A DNA stretch of 10,740 bases from CAYHXN01 sp964360605 (lineage in GTDB: Bacteria > Patescibacteriota > Minisyncoccia > UBA6257 > WO2-44-18). Within the stretch, counting starts at the first letter, position 1. Each line of letters opens with the position of its first letter. The position numbers were made by a program, and so were the translations under genes. The stretch spans positions 1-10,740 of the forward strand of contig CAYHXN010000021.1 of the NCBI GenBank assembly GCA_964360605.1, given 5' to 3'. The notes beneath the pieces are model-generated. The model did no database searches. It saw nothing but the letters and a program-made list of their open reading frames with translations, and was not told the origin of the DNA. Below, piece after piece: positions 5,258 through 10,740 of this stretch.

Positions 5258-6472
5258 ATGCAATTTACCGGTAAATACTGGCTTTTAGTCTTTATCGCGG
5301 CCTTTGCTTTGGTATTGGCCGGACTTTCTTTTTCTAGGCAAACCGAAAAAGGCGGCGCCCCATTCTCCATATCAGTTGTAAAAAAATCGCCGTTGGCGCG
5401 AACAGAAACGCTCCCAACCGCGGCCGAAAAACCAACAATTATTTATACGACTCCCTCGCCGATAATTATTTACGCTCCTTCCGCCGTTCCTCCCCCAACT
5501 CCTCCACCGACAATCATATACGCCCCGGCGCCAACTCCGGCGCCTGCTCCCAAACCCGCGCCCGCCCCAACTCCCGCGCCAGTCCCGGCTCCCGCTCCAA
5601 CACCCGTTCCGGCTCCTCAACCGGTCGCCATTCCCGCCGCGGCTATTCCCCAACTCTCCCAGCAGTGCTCCATTCAAACTTTTGAAAACGCCGCTGGACC
5701 GACTTCGCACACTTTAATTTTTATTTGCGAGGGATACGAACAGTGTTCGCTTGCCAAAGAAGGCGAACAATTTGCCGCCATCAGCGGCAAGGGATATTTC
5801 AATTTCCCCGGCTCGCCGCCTTCGCACTACAAAATATTGTGCGATGATAAGTCCCGTGTTTGGTCTTCGGCGACAGGTTTGACTACCGGCCAAACTTCTT
5901 TCAGCCAATTAGCCTTCCGCTGGTTCGCGAACGAAGATTCTGAATTAGCCGGCCAGCCGCTAGCAAAAGAAAACCAAGAGATTTCTTTTCGTTCAATTTC
6001 TCAAAACCGCGAAGCGCGGTTGAGATTGGGAATTTTCGCCGCGAGCAAAGACACGGTTTTAGGCGCGGCGGTTTTTAAAATCCAATTCGCGGCCACGGAT
6101 TACAACGCCGTTCCTAATTCTCCGAATTGGAAACCCGCGATCGCCTGCAACCAAATTCCCGACAACAAATTCCAAGACTTAGGAACCAGCGGACCGGTCC
6201 GATTTCTGGATAATCCGAACGCCACTCACGGCGCGGTTTATGTGCCGAGCATTAATGATCCTTTCTACGGAACGGCAATTCCTCAAACTTATTTAGAAAA
6301 TAATCCCTTAGCGAACAGCAACGCCCGAATTCCCGCCAATTACCCGGCAATTTGGGATTTTGCCTTAAAAATCCAGGAGGTTCCACAAAATCAGCTGATA
6401 TGTTTCCGAATCATAAAACAAAACGGCGGCCTTTTAGACAATTACGAAATCTGGCCGGCAATATATAATTAA
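5258..6472 (+). CDS. Membrane-anchored surface protein with proline-rich stalk
   Basis: 404 aa. The N-terminus is a signal peptide or signal anchor (hydrophobic residues about 7-23, two Lys/Arg around it). Residues 60-131 form a low-complexity Pro/Ala stalk with three copies of an IIY motif followed by PAP/TPAP repeats. The rest is an extracytoplasmic domain with several Cys (137, and others in CEGYEQC, CDD, ACN and CF contexts) that could form disulfides. The C-terminal half has FRWF, then FKIQFA, DNPNATHG, YLENNP, WDFALKI and LICFRI; from memory this resembles a beta-rich domain recurring in Patescibacteria secreted proteins, but I cannot name it. A 3-nt gap separates it from the next secreted protein, so they form an operon and may act together at the surface. 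Confidence 0.82.
   Translation: MQFTGKYWLLVFIAAFALVLAGLSFSRQTEKGGAPFSISVVKKSPLARTETLPTAAEKPTIIYTTPSPIIIYAPSAVPPPTPPPTIIYAPAPTPAPAPKPAPAPTPAPVPAPAPTPVPAPQPVAIPAAAIPQLSQQCSIQTFENAAGPTSHTLIFICEGYEQCSLAKEGEQFAAISGKGYFNFPGSPPSHYKILCDDKSRVWSSATGLTTGQTSFSQLAFRWFANEDSELAGQPLAKENQEISFRSISQNREARLRLGIFAASKDTVLGAAVFKIQFAATDYNAVPNSPNWKPAIACNQIPDNKFQDLGTSGPVRFLDNPNATHGAVYVPSINDPFYGTAIPQTYLENNPLANSNARIPANYPAIWDFALKIQEVPQNQLICFRIIKQNGGLLDNYEIWPAIYN
5440..5650 (+). repeat. Pro/Ala low-complexity stalk coding region
   Basis: A tract of CCC/CCG/CCA and GCT/GCG/GCC codons encodes the TPAP/APAP stalk of the surface protein (about residues 62-131). It is the only long simple-sequence stretch in the window and could vary in length between strains. 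Confidence 0.7.
6464..6469 (+). promoter_or_regulatory. Possible internal -10 box before the second surface gene
   Basis: TATAAT lies 6 nt before ATG 6476, the same spacing as in the homing endonuclease promoter. It is also coding sequence for the last residues of the first gene, and the -35 is poor, so it may be coincidental. Confidence 0.3.
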
Positions 6473-6475
6473 AAA

Positions 6476-8962
6476 ATGGAAAAACGATGGTTATTACCTG
6501 TAATACTACTAACTGGACTCATCGCCACGACGTTTTTTGTTTCTAAAAACGAACACGCCGCGTTTACTGTTGATAACGGTAAAATTGGTTTCCAGTTTTC
6601 TTTGCCGGATTGGAACAATATCGCGCCCATAACAGCTATTGCCCAGCTTTTTACAAAAATTGACCCCGGACAAGCCGCCTGCGGGTTAAACTTAGACGAT
6701 GTTTTCACAATTGAAGAAAAATACACTTTAAAATGGAAGTGCGGCGGCGATGAAGCGCCTTGCACTATTTACGCCAACGGCAAAATTTTTTCCCAAGTGG
6801 TCGGCAGTGGTGCCTTACAACTTAGAATTAAAGAGCCGGCGATTGTTTACATAATCCGAAACCGTCGCAACCAAAGCTGTGATTTTAAAATTGCTCATCG
6901 CCTACAAACACCTCCCAAAGATATTGTCATTTCTTCTGCTTCGTCGCCATTAACAACCGTAACTTACACCAACGAAACTGATTTTGAAACAGCGGTGATC
7001 GCGCACACACTGCTTTATGACGATCTAACTATTGCTACCACAACAATTCTAACCAATGACACCAACGCCAGTAGTAGCATCAGAACCGCGGTGGCAAATA
7101 TTATTTCTTATACTAGCGACGGATCTTTATCCGGTGCCGAAGAAACAACTTTGGCGGCTAACAGCACATCTATGGTTAATGTTGGAACCGGATTAGAAAT
7201 TACCAAAGTAACAGTCGCTTCTAGTAGTGAAAGTTTTTTGTGGATGCGGGAAACGGATTCTACCAAAGACACCGGAGTTAATGCCATATTTCGCATCAAT
7301 GGTTATAAAACAATCACCGGCGGAGGATCCAGTCAGTATTTATTACTTGGTTCGCCTCATTGGGATGATGACGCTTATACTCTTTTGTTTCCGTTACGAG
7401 AATTTGTCCGAAGTAAAAATGCGCGCGGGATTTTGATCGGCACTACAGATAAATTTAAACTTAACCCGACCGGAACCGGCGCTGATTCTAATGTTTCTGA
7501 TGACGCAGCCTCATTAGGAGGCGGCACGGCTCTTTGCACCGGTATGACTGGCCCGGGAATAATGGTAACTAATGATAAAGGCATTTATTACATTGAAAAT
7601 ATTGCTGGTACCGACGACGCTATTTATTTCATACCTTATGGTACTTCCTGCCCGTCTACTTTAATTTTACAAGATAACGCTTTGCCAAATACCTTTGATA
7701 ACCCACGCAGTTTAGCGTTCGTCGGCAGCGCCCGCCGGATTATCGCGGCGGATCGCGGTGGCGAACAATTCTGGTGTCAGGATTTGGCAAGCGATGGCAC
7801 CGCTAGCGGCAGTCCGGTACTTTCTGATTTTACCGACGCCACCTTTGAAGCGGATTCTATAGCTGTTTCCCCCAACGGCCTTATAATGTATGTAGTGGAT
7901 GATCCCGATTTGAACGTTAATACCACCGACAATAGATTGTTAAGTTTTAATATAGATTCTAGTTGCAACGTTACCGGTTTCACTGTCATTGCCAGCAGCC
8001 GCGGTGAAATAGATTCAATTGCCTTTGATGCTTTCGGTAATTTGATTTTTCTTGAAGACAACACAGCAGATGATAAATCGGATATCAAATATATCAATAG
8101 TGCGCAGGGCGGCGGAACAACTATTTCTACCTTAATACTAGGCGATTCTGTAAGTTTAGTTGAAGGAATCACTGTAGCCGGCCATGTTTTAGATGACATT
8201 ACTACCAATGCTTTGGCTATTTCTTCTTCCGACCGCGGTATTGGGAGCGGCAACCTTTTTATTTCGGATGATACGGGCGATGAAATTTATACTATTGTGC
8301 TCACTCGCGACAGTGACGGTCTGATAACGGGTTTTGAAAGAACCTTGTTGACTGATTTTGCCGCCACTACTAATACCGTTGAAGGATTGGCGATTAATGA
8401 GAGTAATCAAAACCTCCTTATTTTACAGGAAAACTCCAGCGATTCCGGTTCTGTTTTTCAAGCCACACTCTACAATGACATTGTTATTGATAGCGGCAAC
8501 CTCACAGATGTTTCCCGCATTATCGGCTACCAAACGATTCTGGAAGAATTTGCCGAAGACTTGAACACTATCCATTGGCAATGGCATGGCTATCGCCAAA
8601 GCGACTGGAACCCGACGCTATGCAATGGGGTTTATCCCGTAACCGTTTCGGATGGATCAACCACTACGAGTAAGCAGGCAACCTTTACTTATCTTGAAGA
8701 TATAATGAGCGATTATTTTACTGGCTGGGAAGGTTGCAACAGTGATTTTTGGGAAATTTTTCCATCCCAAGCTCAAGTAACGCTCGGCGCACAAACTAAT
8801 AAACAGGGGGAATTTATTCAAACTTTAAATTCTACAATCGGCATTGATACCAACGATATTTTCATGCAGGTAGAAATGGGAGAAAATATCCGTGCTGGGG
8901 ATTTAGAAACTTTGGACACCGATGCCGACCGCCGCTTCCGCGACGCGCATAGTGCGTTTTAA
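6476..8962 (+). CDS. Large secreted protein with beta-propeller-like core
   Basis: 828 aa. Residues 5-22 form a signal peptide or N-terminal anchor. About 30-150 is a Cys-containing N-terminal domain (CGLN, KWKCGG, APC and SCDF contexts). About 150-320 is Thr/Ser/Asn-rich and beta-strand-like. About 315-680 contains blade-like repeats: GIMVTNDKGIYYIE, PRSLAFVGSARRIIAADRG, DSIAVSPNGLIMYVVDDP, DSIAFDAFGNLIFLEDN and VEGLAINESNQNLLILQEN, each a strand-turn-strand of the NHL or esterase-like propeller type. About 690-828 is a separate C-terminal part with few repeats. It is acidic and Thr/Asp rich, as expected of a surface protein. No catalytic motif is obvious. It follows the proline-rich gene by 3 nt with no Shine-Dalgarno (AATTAAAAAATG). 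A ligand-binding or adhesion role is possible; the function is unknown. Confidence 0.82.
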   Translation: MEKRWLLPVILLTGLIATTFFVSKNEHAAFTVDNGKIGFQFSLPDWNNIAPITAIAQLFTKIDPGQAACGLNLDDVFTIEEKYTLKWKCGGDEAPCTIYANGKIFSQVVGSGALQLRIKEPAIVYIIRNRRNQSCDFKIAHRLQTPPKDIVISSASSPLTTVTYTNETDFETAVIAHTLLYDDLTIATTTILTNDTNASSSIRTAVANIISYTSDGSLSGAEETTLAANSTSMVNVGTGLEITKVTVASSSESFLWMRETDSTKDTGVNAIFRINGYKTITGGGSSQYLLLGSPHWDDDAYTLLFPLREFVRSKNARGILIGTTDKFKLNPTGTGADSNVSDDAASLGGGTALCTGMTGPGIMVTNDKGIYYIENIAGTDDAIYFIPYGTSCPSTLILQDNALPNTFDNPRSLAFVGSARRIIAADRGGEQFWCQDLASDGTASGSPVLSDFTDATFEADSIAVSPNGLIMYVVDDPDLNVNTTDNRLLSFNIDSSCNVTGFTVIASSRGEIDSIAFDAFGNLIFLEDNTADDKSDIKYINSAQGGGTTISTLILGDSVSLVEGITVAGHVLDDITTNALAISSSDRGIGSGNLFISDDTGDEIYTIVLTRDSDGLITGFERTLLTDFAATTNTVEGLAINESNQNLLILQENSSDSGSVFQATLYNDIVIDSGNLTDVSRIIGYQTILEEFAEDLNTIHWQWHGYRQSDWNPTLCNGVYPVTVSDGSTTTSKQATFTYLEDIMSDYFTGWEGCNSDFWEIFPSQAQVTLGAQTNKQGEFIQTLNSTIGIDTNDIFMQVEMGENIRAGDLETLDTDADRRFRDAHSAF
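8945..8960 (+). terminator. Weak terminator overlapping the stop of the large surface protein
   Basis: GCGCA and TGCG(T) form a 4-5 bp stem with a TAG loop, followed by TTTT that includes the first base of the stop codon. It is weak on its own; the converging tRNA-Leu gene starts 15 nt further on. Confidence 0.3.
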
Positions 8963-8976
8963 AAAAATGCGTTTTG

Positions 8977-9059
8977 TGCTCGGGGAGGGAGTCGAACCCT
9001 CATGACCTTGCGATCGATGGATTTTGAGTCCATTGCGTCTGCCATTCCGCCACCCGAGC
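8977..9059 (-). tRNA. tRNA-Leu (anticodon CAA), no encoded CCA
   Basis: The minus strand folds as a class II tRNA. The acceptor GCTCGGG pairs with CCCGAGC, with discriminator A. The anticodon stem ATGGA/TCCAT encloses CTCAAAA (anticodon CAA, reading UUG). The variable arm GATC/GGTC is capped by GCAA, and the T-stem GAGGG/CCCTC with loop TTCGACT is perfect. Only a CA follows the discriminator before the trailer, so CCA is not encoded, unlike in the tRNA-Leu(UAA) at 753-838. It converges on the surface-protein operon and diverges from parB. Confidence 0.95.
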
Positions 9060-9089
9060 ATTTATAAACTTTAATAACCAGATATTAGC

Positions 9090-9108
9090 TACTAGCTATC
9101 AGCTAGTA
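9090..9108. promoter_or_regulatory. Perfect inverted repeat in the parB promoter, operator candidate
   Basis: TACTAGCT and AGCTAGTA are 8-bp perfect arms around an ATC centre. The repeat lies just upstream of the -10 TATAAT (9112-9117), filling the -10/-35 spacer region, which is where a repressor would act. A further TAGCT copy lies at 9086-9090. It does not resemble the parS consensus. Confidence 0.5.
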
Positions 9109-9111
9109 TAT

Positions 9112-9117
9112 TATAAT
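9112..9117 (+). promoter_or_regulatory. -10 box of parB
   Basis: TATAAT ends 11 nt before ATG 9129, predicting a leader of about 5 nt without a Shine-Dalgarno. The -35 position (about 9089-9094, CTACTA) is poor. Confidence 0.5.
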
Positions 9118-9128
9118 AATTGAGTATC

Positions 9129-10022
9129 ATGGACAACTTGCCCATTCAAGGACCTGTGTTCCTTATAGAAGTAAATAAAATCACTCCTAACCCCCAGCAA
9201 CCGCGGCGGGATTTTGACGAGCAAGCTTTGGCGGAACTTGCCTCTTCCATAAGAGAATTTGGGGTTTTACAACCCATTATCGTCAGTAAATTGGAAATAG
9301 AAAACGAAAACGGAACGGATGTTCAATACCAGCTTATTGCCGGTGAGCGACGTTGGCGAGCCTCCCAGATGGCCGGCTTAGAACGCGTTCCGGCAATAAT
9401 CAGAAATGTAAGTTTAGACCGCGAACGATTAGAATTAGCAATTATTGAAAATGTCCAACGCGCCGATCTCAATCCGATTGAAGCCGCTCGCGCCTACTCA
9501 CGGCTGCAGGATGAATTTAGTCTAACTCAGCGGGAGATTGCTAGCCGTCTTGGGAAAAGCCGCGAAGCGGTAGCTAATACAGTGCGCCTGCTCAACCTCC
9601 CGTCAGTAGTTCAAGATGCTATAGCTAGAAACCAAATCAGTGAAAGCCAGGGCCGCTTACTTTTAAGCGTTCAAGAAATTGCTACCCAGCAGTCTCTTTT
9701 TGAAGATTTATTGCGCAATAATTTAAGCGTCCGCGAATTAAAACAAAGAATCCAACAACACAAAATCTCAACCATCCCCGCCCCGATATCAGCGGAAGAA
9801 TCTACCCAGGAGGTCGCGGATCCAGAAGCTTTAATGATTCAACAACAGCTGGAACTGGCTTTAGGAGCTCCGGTAAGAGTGGATCGTTCGGGAACCACGG
9901 GGAAAATCACCATTTCCTTTTATTCGCCCGAGGAATTACAGGCCCTAATCACGCGCTTGGCTTCCGTTACCGCCCCAGAATATCCTCCAACCGAACAACC
10001 GCCCCAAGAATTTACCTATTAA
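9129..10022 (+). CDS. parB: Chromosome-partitioning protein ParB (Spo0J family)
   Basis: 297 aa, the usual size of chromosomal ParB, a CTP-dependent clamp that loads at parS, spreads along DNA and works with ParA and SMC in origin segregation. The N-terminal ParB/Spo0J nuclease-like CTP-binding domain shows PNPQQPRRDF (20-29), GERRWRA (72-78, the CTP-binding GxxRR) and ENVQR (107-111). The helix-turn-helix for parS is at about 132-155 (LTQREIASRLGKSREAVANT). The C-terminal dimerisation domain (about 230-282) has the family pattern of a QQLELALGAPV strand-helix followed by GKITISFYSPEELQALI. A Pro/Gln tail ends the protein. I prefer ATG 9129; TTG 9120 is in frame but overlaps the promoter region. 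parA is not in the window. A terminator follows at 10045-10074. Confidence 0.95.
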   Translation: MDNLPIQGPVFLIEVNKITPNPQQPRRDFDEQALAELASSIREFGVLQPIIVSKLEIENENGTDVQYQLIAGERRWRASQMAGLERVPAIIRNVSLDRERLELAIIENVQRADLNPIEAARAYSRLQDEFSLTQREIASRLGKSREAVANTVRLLNLPSVVQDAIARNQISESQGRLLLSVQEIATQQSLFEDLLRNNLSVRELKQRIQQHKISTIPAPISAEESTQEVADPEALMIQQQLELALGAPVRVDRSGTTGKITISFYSPEELQALITRLASVTAPEYPPTEQPPQEFTY

Positions 10023-10044
10023 CCAACTATCCTTTTTGCAAATT

Positions 10045-10074
10045 AGTTGAGGAATATACTCCTCACTCATTTTT
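10045..10074 (+). terminator. Rho-independent terminator of parB
   Basis: TGAGGA (10048-10053) pairs with TCCTCA (10060-10065) around a 6-nt loop. AG/CT extends the stem past a bulged T, and a T-run follows at 10070-10074. It lies 23 nt after the parB stop. Confidence 0.65.
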
Positions 10075-10090
10075 GCTAGTCCAGTCCCGA

Positions 10091-10246
10091 TCCCGCCGCC
10101 TTTGTCGTATAGGATGTCTCGGAGCCCCGATAGATTGGTCCATTCGTTATCGATATTTATAAACGAATGGTATCGGGGCGAGAGATAAGGTAGGCCGACC
10201 CGCTGGAGGTCGGCCATGCCGGTCCCAGTAAGCAAAGGCGGCGGGA
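10091..10246 (+). ncRNA. Unassigned GC-rich structured element, probably an RNA with three-way junction
   Basis: A perfect 14-bp stem joins 10091-10104 (TCCCGCCGCCTTTG) to 10233-10246. Inside lie two arms. Arm A pairs TCTCG (10117-10121) with CGAGA (10179-10183), has a GAG bulge, continues as CCCCGATA/TATCGGGG (10125-10132/10171-10178), a 7-nt bulge GATTGGT, then CCATTCGTT/AACGAATGG (10140-10148/10162-10170) with a 13-nt loop. Arm B is an 8-bp hairpin GGCCGACC/GGTCGGCC (10193-10200/10208-10215). The arms leave unpaired joining strands at 10105-10116, 10184-10192 and 10216-10232. I found none of the signature motifs of tmRNA, RNase P, SRP or 6S RNA. Strand is uncertain, because nearly all pairs are Watson-Crick; a further U-G pair (10105/10232) and the wobble in the hairpin at 10264-10280 favour plus. 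A mobile miniature inverted-repeat element is the main alternative. Confidence 0.5.
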
Positions 10247-10254
10247 CACCGTGC

Positions 10255-10290
10255 TGAAAAGACCTCGAAATTCGCTCGGGAGATATTTCA
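10255..10290 (+). other. Hairpin flanking the structured element
   Basis: TGAAA (10255-10259) can pair with TTTCA (10286-10290), and inside it CTCGA (10264-10268) with TCGGG (10276-10280), the latter with a T-G wobble valid only on the plus strand. It has no T-run, so it is not an obvious terminator. It ends 2 nt before the rel stop codon and may be the last helix of the element at 10091-10246. Confidence 0.3.
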
Positions 10291-10291
10291 A

Positions 10292-10740
10292 CTAAATCAA
10301 TTTATATCCCACCTCTCTTACTTCCTTTATTTTTTTAAGTTTTACCATTAATTTCTCCGCCTTTTCTTTTGACAACGGCGGAGAAATTATTTTAATTTGA
10401 GCAAACTTTTTCCGCGCTCCATCGTTTTGGGTGTTAATCGCCAAAATATGGACGTGAGAACGAGATAAAACTTCAGAGATATCCTTAAGCAAACCTAAAC
10501 GATCCTCTACAGAAATTTTTATTTCCAGCTTTTCGGGAATTTTTCGAACTAAAGTTTTCGCGGAAGTGCGCAAAGCTGAACGAATGCGATTCTTGGCGGC
10601 AGAAGTTTTTACAAAACCCAGCCACGACTCTGAAGGATTTTTCTTTTTCTGAGTAATAATTTCTACCACATCTCCAGAACGAAGTTCGCTTTCTAAGGGA
10701 ACGATTTTTCCGTTTACTTTAGCACCGGCTCAAGTATCGC
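10292..10740 (-). CDS. rel: RelA/SpoT homologue, C-terminal TGS-ACT part, partial
   Basis: This is the 3' end of a long RSH protein, the (p)ppGpp synthetase/hydrolase of the stringent response; the catalytic domains lie beyond the window. The end of the TGS domain is clear (AGAKVNGKIVPLESELRSGDVVEIIT, about 10729-10655, written in two parts in family alignments), followed by the conserved NPSESWLGFVKTSAAKNRIR. The ACT domain comes next (about 10545-10295; VEDRLGLLKDISEVLS and VHILAINTQND). Only some 40 residues separate TGS and ACT, so the helical and zinc-finger domains of classical Rel are missing. An in-frame TGA (10732-10730) sits where the family often has Cys just before AGAKVNG. Ten bases from the edge, it is more likely a sequence or assembly error than a true stop. 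The stop is TAG at 10294-10292. Confidence 0.85.

Noticed and set aside
5372..5710. 112-aa minus-strand frame rich in Arg, Gly and Ser
   Set aside because: It is the complement of the Pro/Ala stalk repeats.
7777..8253. 158-aa minus-strand open frame inside the large surface gene
   Set aside because: Antisense shadow of a well-supported plus-strand gene; Ser/Pro/Val-rich composition is the complement of its Thr/Asp/Asn codons.
9945..10235. 96-aa minus-strand open frame across the parB end and the structured element
   Set aside because: It overlaps the parB 3' end in antisense and the parB terminator, and its sequence is dictated by the palindromes. More likely a shadow of the structured element than a protein.
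10091..10246. CRISPR, attC or insertion-sequence end
   Set aside because: No spaced direct repeats, no attC core motifs, and no target-site duplication or transposase next to the inverted arms.
10730..10732. UGA recoding (as Gly or Cys) in this genome
   Set aside because: TGA ends the SDR gene in an ATGA overlap, and also ends the membrane genes and the endonuclease at sensible places, so UGA is a normal stop here.

Overview
The window reads as a piece of a small, AT-rich bacterial genome, most likely a Patescibacteria (CPR, Parcubacteria-like) member. This rests on an IF-2 that begins directly at its GTPase domain, a very compact RelA/SpoT C-terminus, proline-rich secreted proteins of a type I associate with this group, a LAGLIDADG homing endonuclease beside a tRNA, and several genes whose -10 box sits only 6-12 nt before the start codon (leaderless or nearly so). 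The lineage is inferred from gene content only.

Layout, left to right. 1-113: no supportable gene. 114-561: a self-contained minus-strand cassette with a strong promoter, an inverted repeat at the transcript start, a perfect Shine-Dalgarno, a GC-rich 90-aa three-helix membrane protein and a terminator; it looks foreign. 568-1714: minus-strand unit of homing endonuclease, tRNA-Cys(GCA) and tRNA-Leu(UAA), followed by a palindromic element and a terminator-like hairpin. 1756-3522: infB-rbfA on the minus strand. 3545-5200: minus-strand pair of an extended SDR epimerase-like protein and a polytopic membrane protein, translationally coupled by an ATGA overlap and closed by a terminator. 5258-8962: plus-strand pair of secreted or membrane-anchored surface proteins, one proline-rich and one beta-propeller-like. 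8977-9059: tRNA-Leu(CAA), minus strand. 9129-10022: parB, with a perfect inverted repeat in its promoter and a terminator behind it. 10085-10290: an unassigned, strongly structured GC-rich element, probably an RNA. 10292-10740: C-terminal part of a RelA/SpoT homologue, minus strand, running off the window, with an in-frame TGA close to the edge.

Functionally the window mixes core translation (IF-2, RbfA, three tRNAs), chromosome segregation (ParB), stringent response (Rel) and cell-surface functions (secreted pair, SDR plus membrane protein). The observations most worth following are the structured element behind parB, the GC-rich membrane cassette, the homing endonuclease whose last codons are the 5' end of tRNA-Cys, the unusual elbow of that tRNA, and the leaderless promoter geometry.
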